A stretch of DNA of 64,000 nucleotides, taken from Neurospora crassa OR74A. Taxonomy: Eukaryota > Ascomycota > Sordariomycetes > Sordariales > Sordariaceae. The notes beneath the pieces are model-generated. The model did no database searches. It was not told the DNA's origin and saw only the letters and a program-made list of their open reading frames with translations. The stretch is from NCBI RefSeq assembly GCF_000182925.2, contig NC_026505.1:1612001-1676000 (forward strand), read 5' to 3'. The number at the start of each line of letters is the position of its first letter. The stretch's first letter is position 1. Positions 10,382 to 21,675 of this stretch are shown piece after piece. The position numbers were made by a program, and so were the translations under genes.

Positions 10382-11713
10382 ATGAAGTCAACAATACGAA
10401 AATGTTGCGCCACAGTGCCTTCCATGGCCCGGCGCTCATTCCACCAAACCTCCCTCCTCCGCTCATCACCATCACATGACGATACCAATAACTCACCACG
10501 ATCACCATCCTCCTCACGAAAAGACGACTATTCTGAAGACTTCGACCTCGACCCTGACGACTTCTACTCCTCCCGCCCTTACCAAATCGACCCCACCACC
10601 AAATCCGTCCACACCAAAACCGGCCTCACCCTCCCCCTCAGTCCCATCATGGACCCAACCTACCACTCCTCTCGCAACCGGTGGAAAGAGCGCAAACCCA
10701 CCTCTCGCCCTCCAGGCCAACGCGTCTCCAAATTTTCACAACTACTCGAATCGAACCCCTTCGCCTTGGCTCTCGCCGCCCCGCTTCGCGCCTGCACCGC
10801 CACCGACGTCTTACTTCCCAAACCTTTTCTCCAGAAATTCAATCTCCTCCGCCACCCCGAGACAGACGAGCCGTGGTTTGTGCCTGCTGATCTTTCGGCC
10901 CACGGCGCTGCTGCTGCTGGTTCGGCAAAGCAAAAAGACCAGGCTTTGGGACCGTCGGGGTATACACTAAGTAATCAGACGCTGTTGCACGAGTTTACGA
11001 TAAAGGGCAGTCCGTATTTTGGGAGGAATCGGAAGCTGTTGAGGCGGAACGCAACGAATAAGACGGGGCTGACGGAGGTGTTGAACAAGGCGGTTTGGAG
11101 GGAGGATATGGATGCGTTGGTACTCAAGATGATGCGGCGGAGGATCGTGGATGAGTTGTTGTATCTGACGGGCAAGGTGACGGGGAGTTTGAGGAGGAAG
11201 TATCTGACCCCTTTGAGGGGTGGTTATGAAGAGGCGAGGGAGAGGAAGTTGAGAGGTGCGTTGGTTTATGTTGGTGGAGCGCCGGGAACGACAAGTGGAA
11301 AGGTTATGAAGCCCCCGATGAGGGTGTCGACTTTGGAGATCAAGGGAGAGCGGTATAGTACTAAACTACCAGTTTATGATGCTACGGTGCTACTTGGGGA
11401 GGAGGAGTTGAAGAGGTTGATGGATGAGGAGACGGGATTTTGGAGACAGGCCCAGTTGTATGCGGTAGGGAGGGAGGCAACGACGGAGCTACAGATGAAG
11501 TTGTGGAAGCTGGAAGGGTATATGGCGAAGGGGGAGCTGCCTCGTCATGAGGAGGTTGAGGTTACGAAAGCTGCTGAAACGAAGGATGTGAAGAAGCAGG
11601 TGCCTGGTGGCCAGGGACAGCGTAATGCTATGAAAGCTCCAGCAAGGGACATGAAGGGGCCTGGAGGAGGAGGTAAACCCGTTAATGGTTGGGGAGGGGT
11701 TCGAAGAGTCTAA
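10382..11713 (+). CDS. Conserved-looking mitochondrial-type protein of unknown function
   Basis: Intronless frame of 443 residues. The N-terminus MKSTIRKCCATVPSMARRSFHQTSLLRSS is rich in Arg and Ser with no acidic residue in the first ~30, and FHQTSLLR resembles a processing-peptidase context, so mitochondrial import is likely. After a Ser/Asp/Pro-rich linker comes a compact block, LESNPFALALAAPLRACTATDVLLPKPFL (about residues 123-151), then FNLLRHPETDEPWFVPADL. The middle is basic (FGRNRKLLRRNATNKTG, MMRRRIVDELLYL). The tail is Lys/Gly-rich. I sense kinship with fungal mitochondrial translation or respiratory-growth factors but cannot name a family. The gene is divergent from clpP and starts at the first ATG. 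The opening 40 codons are followed by strongly C-rich codon use typical of the genus. Confidence 0.8.
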   Translation: MKSTIRKCCATVPSMARRSFHQTSLLRSSPSHDDTNNSPRSPSSSRKDDYSEDFDLDPDDFYSSRPYQIDPTTKSVHTKTGLTLPLSPIMDPTYHSSRNRWKERKPTSRPPGQRVSKFSQLLESNPFALALAAPLRACTATDVLLPKPFLQKFNLLRHPETDEPWFVPADLSAHGAAAAGSAKQKDQALGPSGYTLSNQTLLHEFTIKGSPYFGRNRKLLRRNATNKTGLTEVLNKAVWREDMDALVLKMMRRRIVDELLYLTGKVTGSLRRKYLTPLRGGYEEARERKLRGALVYVGGAPGTTSGKVMKPPMRVSTLEIKGERYSTKLPVYDATVLLGEEELKRLMDEETGFWRQAQLYAVGREATTELQMKLWKLEGYMAKGELPRHEEVEVTKAAETKDVKKQVPGGQGQRNAMKAPARDMKGPGGGGKPVNGWGGVRRV

Positions 11714-12282
11714 TGGCATACAAAGGCCCGAGGGACACGAAGTACTCACCTGAAATGCCTCATCGCTGGATTACGGGAGACGAGCGGTGTGTGAGTGGCC
11801 AAGCCACTTCGAATTTGTTTGCTCGCCATCTTCACCAACTTTGTTTTCATCCCTAGGGACTTCCAACTTCACCCAACGCCATCTAAGTCAACATTCACCA
11901 GGTTCTTAATTGTTCAACAAGTGTTTCTCACAACCCCACAGCAATAACACCCCCTGAGTCAATGATGCAATGGACGGACAGATGGAAAAAGCCTACCGCA
12001 CCTTCAATGTCTTGTTTGCTCCTCTCACCTGTCTAGTTGGTAGGGAGTTAGGCAATTACACCTCTAGGAAGTTCATAAGATCCCATTAATTCGGCTCACA
12101 ACAAGCCCGGTCCTGCTCAGTTGGCGTGGCAGACACTTTTTCTCACGTCATCGAGCTAGACCACCTCTTCTCGTCCTCTAGCGCTTACTGATTGCATGGA
12201 GCTCGAAAATCGCAACCCTCCCTTTTTCTTCCCCCTCGTTTTTTTCCTTCGTTTTTCCCCTCGTTTTTTTTTTTTTTTTTTT

Positions 12283-12327
<45 letters not shown>

Positions 12328-13772
12328 GAGAGCCAATAGGAAGTGTTTAACCCCTGACGATCGAAGGAAATGTATTGGAGCGGTACATACCTCTCTAGGA
12401 TCATTGTGTTCTCCTCCAGAGCCTTGTACGACAATGGTGAACGTCGGCTTGGGTTTTGTCGTTGAACATGATAGCTGCTGGAGCTAAATTCGGGTAGGGT
12501 CTCATCAAAGTGTTAATATTTCGTTTGTTGTGCGCGGTATGACGAAATATCAAGCCACATTGGAGACCCAATGGTTTTTTTCTTCTTATGTTGGTCTTGT
12601 AAGTCATGCTTTGTGTGTTCAGCTTCGTTCTTAAGCGGAGATTCCAGTGTAGATCTCGAAGTGAGATATATATCTAGATCTAATTTGGTGTCTTGATTTG
12701 TTGTCCTTCTATCATCACAAGCAGATTTCCATTGTTGATGTGTCAAAAGATGGCGATCTGGGGCGATCTGGACCCCCAAATCGCATGTTATCAATTTCGC
12801 AAGACGAGGCTATGATCTCGTAGTTGCACGAACGGTGTGAAAATCGTCCAATCCGCGCGGAAGGATCGAACTTGGGTGTGGATGGAAATCGTGGAGCCGT
12901 GTCTATGCCTTGCGTATATATCCCATGTAAACCAATGCATCAACTGTCGGAATGTCGTTGATTCGCTTAGAGCAATCAGACCAAAGACCAATAAAGAAGT
13001 GGCTTCGCTTTGACATGTAATCTAGGATCGCCATGCATATTCCACGGTATTTCAATGCCTCATGTCAGCTGTGAGAACTGAGGTAGGCTGGGTTCAGAAG
13101 AACCCGCAGATGATCACCCGATAAAGCGGGGTGGATGTGATGAGGCTCTGTTATCCGAGCCCACTCACCCCAATGTTGGTTCACGGCTGTAACGTCAACG
13201 AAGGAGGGTGTAGGGGGTGATTCGCGGCTGCATAGATGGCTTGGATCAAAATGGTAATGGCTTGATTAGGGTAGGAACAGCCAAGGCTAACCACCTAGCC
13301 GCCCGAGTCTAGAAGACCGAGAGAACGTACCCGTTGTGTATCCCAAGATGCATTGATGTACCTGAAGTCAGGCTCGACAGTGTCATCTTCAAGCCACCAC
13401 ATGCGGTGACGAGTTTATGTAAAGAATCCCGGCAGCCTTGCTTAGAGGAGACTCCCCGAAAAGTATCGGACATATTTCTTCATGAACAACCGGGGTATAT
13501 CAACACACTAAGTTTGACTGCTGTGTTGTAAGCATCGATGATGAGTGAACCGGCCTGAATACCATCTGTGATGGATGCACAAAACTTCCTAGAGCAATGG
13601 ATCTGCGGCTTTGGTGATATGAGTCGCTATTGGTTTTGTTCGCTAACGATAGCAAAACTGCTATTTGTTGATACACACTGAGTATACGGTTTTCTGTCAA
13701 ACCATCTCATACCATTAATGCATTACAGCCCGGTCTTCATGTGTGGTCCTGACCTGTGCCCGTCTGTCTGTC
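11714..13772. other. Intergenic 2 kb with homopolymer tract
   Basis: No convincing gene. Holds a T29-G34 homopolymer junction (12264-12326, listed separately) preceded by T/C-rich sequence. The rest is ordinary intergenic DNA with short frames. Confidence 0.5.
12264..12326 (+). repeat. T29/G34 homopolymer junction
   Basis: A run of 29 T is followed directly by 34 G. On the other strand this reads C34-A29. The G run could form quadruplex structures and is prone to slippage, so its exact length is uncertain in any assembly. Confidence 0.95.
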
Positions 13773-15976
13773 TCAGACGCAGAAATGAAATCCCTTTCGG
13801 ATGGTCTGATACAGTGCTGGTTCAATGGTGCACCAGAAAGCATCAGTCTTGGTGCTATGCACCTGTGTTGCCTCCGTCGGTGCGTTCCTTTCCGTCTGCC
13901 TCCCCCTTGGAGTTTGCTTTGCCCTTCCTAACTGCCTGCCCCTTTTTACTCCTTCGCCATGGTTCTGATGAGCGGTAGAGTTGTCACTCGCAGTATTTCT
14001 CGAACGGGTTGTGTCGAGCGATTGAGGTCGACCAAACACCATATGACCTGGGTATGGCAAAGTTCCCGCGAGTGAAATGGACGGGTCAAAGGAGATGAAG
14101 ACAAGAGCCTTTTGCTTACTGCCGCCAGACGCACCCGCAGCATACACAAACGAACGCTCGTCCCAATCGCCAGTGATTTCGCCGACGTAGTTCGGTGGGC
14201 TGAGAATTTCGTAGAGTTGGGCTAAAGCTGGGTTGGGGGATTCGGGGTCCTGATTGGGTGGCCAAGAAATGGGCTCTTCGTGTTTGTACATTTTGTATAC
14301 TTCCTCGAAGTGTGTCTCCGCAACTGATGATAAACTTTTTGCTTTCGAACAGCCGCTCCAATCGTCAATTTCTTCCGGCCTTCGGCGATGTCGCGTACCT
14401 CCACGGATGCGCATCCGCTGCTTGCCCGGATTCGAAGGTGATGGGTCGTCCACTAGGTCAAGAAACGTTTGACACGACGGATGATATGACAGAATCGGGC
14501 ATTTGTTGCGAAGAAACACCGGTCCTTTAGAGCTGTCATCTCCAGGATGGACATCTCGAGGGTCCCGGGGAGGTAGGATTCTAGGTGGCCTGTCATCTCG
14601 TTGATGATTCGAATCCGAGTCACCAGGTTCTGGGCTGCTATCGTCTGGGTGAATTTCAGCGTTACCTTGGTCAGATTCATTACCTGAACTACCCTGGTAA
14701 CCTGGGCTTGAGCTGTTTCCACTGAAGTCGGCTCCACTGGTATTGCTTCCATTGAGGCCACCTTCCTTGGAGTCGAAAATTGAGTGACTGTCATTCTCGC
14801 TAGGCCATTTGATCGTAGTTGTATAATAAGTACGTGTCGTGGATGAGCTCCCTTTGATCCATTCTCTTCGCGACTCCACGACCTTGATTTCACCCGTTGC
14901 TTCATCTTTGAACATTTTCATAAACGTCCACCTGTGGTCCATTGGCCCATCCAGATGATTTCTCCGCAACAGCTCGTCGGGTTTGACTTTGTACATACCA
15001 GTGAAAGACAAAGGAACTCTTAGGCAATGATAAGACGAGACCCAATCGGCTTCCTCCTCTTCGAGCTCGCTGTAATTCGAAAGCGAGTAAATGTGACCAT
15101 TGAATATTTCAAAGCACTGGGTGATGTCCATCTCAAATGGCTGAAAGTTGAAGGTATACCAGGGAAAATGAGGAGGGCGGTGCCATCTGTCGGCTGGAAT
15201 GTTGTAAGCGTTCCACAACACCACTCGTCCTCCATGTAAGCGAGATCTTCTGATGAGAAAAAGGGCCTCGTCATTGTTTCGTACCACGAGCCTGTTAGGT
15301 TCGAGATCCAGTAGATGTTCCACAGTGAGGATCTTGTGGGCCTGAGCGCTGAAGACAACGAGCGAACCCTCATAGAACGAATCACAATGATTTCCATTCG
15401 CATAGGGCGTCTTATAGTAGTATAAACAGGAGACGATGTTATTCGAAACGTTGAGAGGGCGAAGGCGATATTTGCGTATCTTGCGAGATCCGGGGATTGC
15501 TTCATCAAGAAGGAGTCGAATGTTGACAACGACTTCGTCGGCTGCGGACCCATGGAGGTTCAGTATTCGTAGTTGGCCCTGTCGGATATAACAGAGCACG
15601 CCATTTCGGTATATCCAGTCCTCGCCAAAGCCAACGACAGCAGCCAAGTAGGGGGTGACCGAAGAGATGGACTGGCGGCGCTTCAGCAAGCGTCGAAGTT
15701 CGTGGGCATAGTTTTTGGTAACGCGGGCGTTTTGAGTCTCTGTCGCTGCCGGTGCTTTGCTCTGTGCCGTAGGCATGAAAGTCAGCTCAGGCTACAGACG
15801 AACAGATAGGGTAACCAGTTGACGAGACGAACCTCAAGCAGTCGTTTTGCTGTGTTCGATTCTGTCACCAGAGACCTCAGATGCCTGCAGGTGAGACTTA
15901 ATTGCCAAACGTCGTCCAGGTCGAGCTCGTCCAGCACATAGCTGACCATCTCGTACGGCAACTTAAGCAGTGACAT
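13773..15976 (-). CDS. F-box domain protein
   Basis: Exon 1 (15833-15976) encodes an N-terminal F-box, MSLLKLPYEMVSYVLDELDLDDVWQLSLTCRHLRSLV, which in this family binds Skp1 of SCF ubiquitin ligases. Exon 2 runs to 13773; the intron is about 15762-15832, phase 0 on both sides. The donor GTTCGT is unusual. A nearer acceptor (TGTAG) would keep the frame and add about nine residues, so this junction is soft. The product is about 710 residues. Residues 50-330 form the body expected of fungal F-box proteins with an associated substrate region (YLAAVVGFGEDWIYRNGVLCYI, YHCLRVPLSFTGMYKV). A disordered Ser/Asp/Pro/Gly-rich stretch follows near 350-450. The last ~60 residues are basic and low in complexity. 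Substrate unknown. Confidence 0.85.
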
Positions 15977-18900
15977 GATGTTGCAATATGTGTTCCCAAC
16001 AATGTGCTGGCCAGACCTTGAAGTCCCCAACGGGCGTATGCAATGACTAAACCAGAGAATTGTGGAGTATGAATAAAGGAAAGTAAACCAAGCTTTGAAC
16101 GAATGGCATGAATTAAGGTCCGATAGAAAGGGATATAACCAGAGAGTCCAGTGGCGGCACTGCATGGGAGATGAGCAGTTGGTCAAGAGGCAAGCCAAAG
16201 AGAACTTATACCTCAGCTGTCTCGGCGGTAATTGACCTTTCCCAGCAAACATGGAATGTCAAGCAAGTGAAATGGAAGCGAGCGAGGAGTGAGGGTGATG
16301 GGACCTGACACCTGTCGCGAGCTGGTTTTGCATTTTGGAAGCTTCCCCCTTGAAAGGAGCTCTCGGGACCCAGACTCGGCTCCCAGGCCGTTCGTTGACC
16401 AACCTACATCAAATCCTCAACGATGGCTCCCTAGCGTTTCCCCTTAAACATTCTATATATCAGTTGGCATGTATCCTGGTTATCTATGTGCGCGAGGTGG
16501 ACTGGGGACTCACTGTCTGATGATTCTGACGAGACTGATGACGAGACCATGGTCGCGAAGGTTATTGACAGCTGCCGGACTGTCCAAAGGCACTATGGCC
16601 CCAGGGCAGGTGCCTCAGGACAACATCATGGATGGTTCACATGGTGTTTCCATGGTCCATGTGGCGGCTCTGCTGAGCAGGGCTGAAAATACCTAGTGAT
16701 TCAACTGAACTGCGGCAACCAAAGAGGAAAAAATGGAAAACCACTGAGTACAAGGGAGCACGAGTTGCTGGGGTTTAGATTGGGTCAGTTCCAGGGGACG
16801 GAGTCTCCCCGTCGTTGTTGACTCGGACGGACCTTGTAAGGTAATCGTTTACGTGACGGTATCGCATGGGTGTTAATAAAGCAAACAGCAAAAATGGGGT
16901 TGCTAGCGAGTACACTAACTATCCGCCTAGAATAGGCACACTGCAACAGTGCGTCAGGTACTCCTTAACTTATCTTGAGCCTCAGCTTTACCCTTTCTTG
17001 CCAAGTGGAACCCCGCACATCCCTTTCAATTACAGCAATCCAATCTCCTCGTTCTTTCTTTCTTTCTTTCTTTCTTTTCTTTCTCCCAACTTGTTGATCA
17101 TTTCACATCCATCGTGCCTCACTCCCTTCACTTCCCCATTTACACTACGTACATTATTACCTCGACCCTGGGAAAGAACCGATTATTTATCGTACCACAA
17201 CACGACAGAGCCGCTTTAATTACTTCATGTTACCCCAAGCCCAAGAAGGGACCGCCTCGAGCCCCTGCAACGGTGGTGACTGGGGAACACACGCTGGCGT
17301 CAGGTGGTACCACGAATTGCAACTCCAGTCGCACTTGATCAATCTCTCGGCCATAAGTACAACGACACTTCACTTGTTCGGGCCGGACACTGCTTATTTC
17401 GTCACCCTTGATCCCTGTTGTGAGAGCAACCTAATTGCGGCTCTGCGATGAATCAACGCACCAAGTGGAAATCAGCAATGGCATCAACAACCCGAGTGGC
17501 ATATGGAGGCATATGGTGGATGCCTCTACCACCTAGCAATCCCGGATCTACTTACTATCTTAGCTCTGCCCTACTCCTCAAATCTTGCCATCTCACAGCT
17601 AACATAACCAAACATAGTCCATCTTCCTCTCCTCTGAAAGTCACGGGTCATTCGAATCATCTTGATGATCATCCCCGTCATCAGCGTACTAAGCCCGAAA
17701 CCTTACAGATGAATGGGGGCCCGATCGTCACTACACTAGTTTCCGGGTGTGGAGGTTAGATGACCTTCGTGTTGGCATAAGTGGGCAGTTACGGATCCTG
17801 TGGCCACCTTTGCGACCGTGACAGTCAGATGGGAACGAGACAGTAAGACAGGCTAAGCTCGTGCCATTCAACAGCCGGGAAGTATAAGCTTTTGATTATT
17901 CAAGGTCAGATCTAGCGGTGTCAGATGGCCACGCAAACACTCAGCAAAGATAGTTGGCACTAGGCCAAACATCATATTTGAAGTTGGGCAGAAACTGAAT
18001 ACTTGTAGGCCCACAAAGATATGACAGGTCAACAACCAAAGCCTCGCGTGGCAGCGTCAACAACAACCACGACCACGACACGCAAAAGTGCCAACAACCA
18101 TGATGCTGGGATTTGATCAACCTCCTCAAGCTCTGGCCACGAGACGTTGTATGGGCGTGTCCGAAATTCTTAGTTCTCTGCCCTTTTCGCTGCTGGACTC
18201 GACTAATCAGCATAGTCAAACAAGCTGATCAGGTGCCTGTTTAACCCATGGATCCAAACATGTATCACACCTGTATCTTGGCTTGAGAGCTGGTTGCGGT
18301 GTCGTATGCCACGGATGATTCAAAAGACGTCGATATCCGAGTTTGTTTTGTCTTCTACTGCCTTCAGGCACACCGGCTCCGATGTTCTCTGCCACTACAC
18401 AACTAGCCTCGGTCTGTTGGTGAGCCCGCCAGCCAGAAGAGAAAGAGGTACATATTTGCAACTATCTAGATGACTTTTCAAGAAAACAGAAAAGCTCAAC
18501 TCCCCTTACATCTCCAAGGAGTGTGATGGAACCCATCATCATTTAACGTCAACGTGCCATCAAATCAACGCACCCCGAGCCTATGTAGCGGTAAAACTGG
18601 TCAGATCTGACCATTTTGAGTTTATCGGCTTATGTTCCTCACCTGGTTCGATGGAACGGTCCATTCACATGAATCAATCCCTCATCTTAGTAATCCTCTC
18701 CCAACGGTGGAAATTGACCAATCAGCTCGCGCGTAGTATCTCAATTGGGGATTGTATCGGAGACAGCTTCACAAACGACCCGGCAGCCTAGTGCGGGCTT
18801 ATCGTAACATTGACGAACCTTGCAACAATGTGCGTGACAGGGAGGAGTCATCACCACTTTTCATTTCTAAGATCCCGATATGATCGGGTTATCGTGTGGT

Positions 18901-19114
18901 GAACTGCCGCCCCTTCACTAGAGGGGCGCGGCGATTGCGGAAAATCAAAACCTTGGCTTGTCGGGAACAACTGCCGAACAATAGTTTGATACACCTCCTC
19001 ACTGGCTCACCCACCGATCTGCTTAAGACGGCATTTTTCTCAAAAAATTTGGCCATCCCAATCTTTTCCCTCTCATCAACATACAACCACACCGACGAGG
19101 TAACATTTTGCGCC
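15977..19114. other. Intergenic 3.1 kb
   Basis: Shared upstream region of the divergent F-box and MOSC-reductase genes. I find no coding gene. It contains a (CTTT)n tract near 17060-17092 and a perfect 16-bp palindrome at 18598-18613. Confidence 0.5.
18598..18613. promoter_or_regulatory. Perfect 16-bp palindrome TGGTCAGATCTGACCA
   Basis: A perfect dyad about 500 bp before the start of the MOSC-reductase gene. Such dyads can bind dimeric transcription factors, but no specific factor is suggested and a chance origin is possible. Confidence 0.25.
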
Positions 19115-20925
19115 ATGGCGGAATCACAGTCCGAAATAGACCTCTACGCCCCCTTCGAGCGCGACACCATCCTCGAGGTGCGCGCGAGCAAGATGAAGAA
19201 AATGAGGGGTCTTGAGGTCATGAGCGGAATCGACAAGACCATTATCGATGGACCCGTATACGTCGGCCGCACCGGTTTGGAAGGCGATGAGAGTGACCCG
19301 ACCTTCCACGGCGGCGTTGACAAGGCCGTTCACGGCTGTAAGTGAAGCCATCGAGCTCTCCCACAAAAATTCCCTCGATAAGGTACCTACTGATCATCGA
19401 CACAGACTGCTCCTCCCACTATCCAACCTGGGCTACCGAACACCCCTCCGCCGGTGCGGCCTTTGTCCCCGGCGGCTTCGGCGAAAACCTCGTCACGGCC
19501 CACATGAACGAGCGCAATGTCTGTATCGGCGACACCATGATCGTCGGCAGCCCATCTGCCCTAACCTCCAACCCGGATTCCTGCGTCCTTCTCCAAGTCT
19601 CTCTCCCGCGCCAGCCCTGCTTCAAACTCAACCATCGCTTTCAACTCAAAAAGTTTGCCCCCTTAACCTGGAAGCATTCACGAACAGGCTGGTACTACCG
19701 CGTGCTTCGCCCTGGTTCCGTCCAAGCCGGGGACGAAATCCATCTTGTCTCTCGTCCTCACCCACAATGGACCATTGAGCGAATCCAAGAGTACCTCCAC
19801 CGCAACCAGGACGACGAAGCCATGAACGCCGAACTGGCGCAAATCGAAGAACTCGGCGCAGAAAGCCGCGACGCATTCAAAGCCCGCGTGGCCCGCTCGA
19901 CTGCCAAGAAGAAGCGAGCGGAAAAGCTCGCCCGGTGGCGCGACTTCCGCGTCGTCGAACGACGACAAGAAACCTCGCGCATCGTCTCTTTCATCCTCGA
20001 AGCCATCGACCCCATCGTTCCCCCTCCAGGCGACGAAAAGTCCATCCTCCTCAAACCAGGCGCGCACGCCCGCGTCAAACTCGGCAACGGCCTCGTCAGG
20101 GCTTACTCCATCGTCGGCCCCTCCGGTTATTCTTCTTCCTCGACCATGACAATCAACCACTTCCAGCTCGGCATCGCGCTCGAGCCTCACTCCCGCGGCG
20201 GCTCCGCCTACTTCCACTCCCACGTCTTCGAGGGCCACACACTCCAAGTATCCACAACCTTCACCAACGCGCTGTCAGGCAACAGTGCGGGCGGCATCTC
20301 CCACCACATCTACGTCGCCGGGGGTGTAGGTCTCACCGCCTTCCTGACCTCCCTCGAATATCTGCAATCCATCCACGTCTCATGCGAACTGCACTACGCC
20401 GTGCGATCTGACGAAGACATCCCCTTTCGCGACCGTTTATCCCAACTTAACCCTGGCACTGTAAAGATCTACGATAAAGCCAAAGGCGAACGCCTTAATA
20501 TCGAAGAAATCGTAAAAAACATCCCGTGGAACACCATGGTTTACTTTTGTGGACCCAAAAGTCTCATGCAGGAGGCTGCTCGACAAGTACAAAAGTACGG
20601 CGTGCCGGAGGGGGAAGTCCACTTTGAGGCGTTTGAGGCGGATGTCGTCGGTGGTGATCCGTTTGAGGCGGTGGTTGCGAATAGGAATGATAGGACAGTG
20701 CTTCAGGTGGGAGGGGAGGAGACGCTCTTGGAGGTGTTGCAGAGGGAGTTTGGAGAGGAGGAGGTGGAGGGCAGTTGTTGCGTGGGGAATTGCGGGACTT
20801 GTAAGGTCACTCTTAGGGGGGGAAGGGTGGAGCATAGAGGTACGGCGTTGACGGCTGAAGAAAAGGAGGAGGCCATGTTGGCTTGTGTTAGTAGGGGGGT
20901 GGGGAGGATTGTTATTGAGATTTGA
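19115..20925 (+). CDS. MOSC domain / ferredoxin reductase / 2Fe-2S ferredoxin fusion protein
   Basis: Three-module redox protein of about 580 residues. Exons 19115-19337 and 19406-20925 flank a 68-nt intron (GTAAGT..CACAG) that joins HGY to CSSHYPTW. Residues 1-210 are a YiiM-like MOSC domain with its key Cys in LQVSLPRQPCFKL, followed by the small helical YiiM segment (WTIERIQEYLHRN). Residues ~290-500 are a flavin and NAD(P)H-binding reductase of the phthalate dioxygenase reductase type: RAYSIVGP for flavin, YVAGGVGLTAFLTSL for the pyridine nucleotide loop, VYFCGPKSLM near its end. The last ~85 residues are a plant-type ferredoxin with CCVGNCGTC and a distal Cys in AMLACVS. MOSC domains bind molybdenum cofactor or sulfur carriers, so reduction of N-hydroxylated compounds is a reasonable guess. 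Substrate unknown. Confidence 0.92.
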
Positions 20926-21675
20926 GGTGGTAGGTGAGGGTGATGGGTTTTGGTGGTTGACAGTGGGGTGGCAATTGGGAACGGAACTGAATCAAGTGGA
21001 AGTTACCCGGCAGTGGGAAGAAGAGGCCTCGGTGGTTTTTCCCCCTCATTTTCGTGTTCAGTAAGCAAGCGTTAGAAGTAGACCAAGACTAGACTGAGAT
21101 ACCAGAATCATCATCATCGAAGACTGTAAGAGTCCAACAATAAAGCGAATGGGCAATCTCAATCACATCATGAGTCTGGTACGCATTGAGCCAATACAGC
21201 GAGGCAACACAGTTCTCAGATGGGCTACGAACATTTTTGGGTGCACAGCTGGATTTGTAGCAGAAATGGCAATGCTTTCTTTTGTGAGACTAGCTGCTGG
21301 AAATATGTATCGCATCTACCAAGCACTTAAAATCCCCTCACGTTGAATGATCAACTGACCGCAGATATCATATCTGTCACCTGACAACCATAAATGCCTT
21401 CCAGTTATGTTTGCCATTCCCAAGCATAAATGCCACTGCACCAGGACCAGAGAATGGCTTTTCAAATGGAAACATCAAGCAAGCATATCGACCCCTTTCC
21501 CCAGATCCACTCCTTCGTTCCTTTCCGCCAACAACCTCCCCATCCCATTTTGATGGGTTTCTTGACCAAGTAACCGAGTTCCAAGCACACACATCATGAA
21601 AGCCATAAAACCGTGCAATATCAACTGTCCATCATACCTTGTGTCGGCCCACAAGCTCATACTGATCCTTTCTGT
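20926..21675. other. Convergent intergenic 0.75 kb
   Basis: Lies between the 3' ends of the MOSC-reductase gene and the first Gag-like gene. Nothing beyond short frames. Confidence 0.5.

Noticed and set aside
12841-12880. Possible tRNA B-box (GGATCGAAC)
   Set aside because: No matching A-box or cloverleaf could be built around it. No tRNA gene was found anywhere in the window by eye.
19678-20247. 189-codon minus-strand frame
   Set aside because: Shadow of the MOSC-reductase coding exon.
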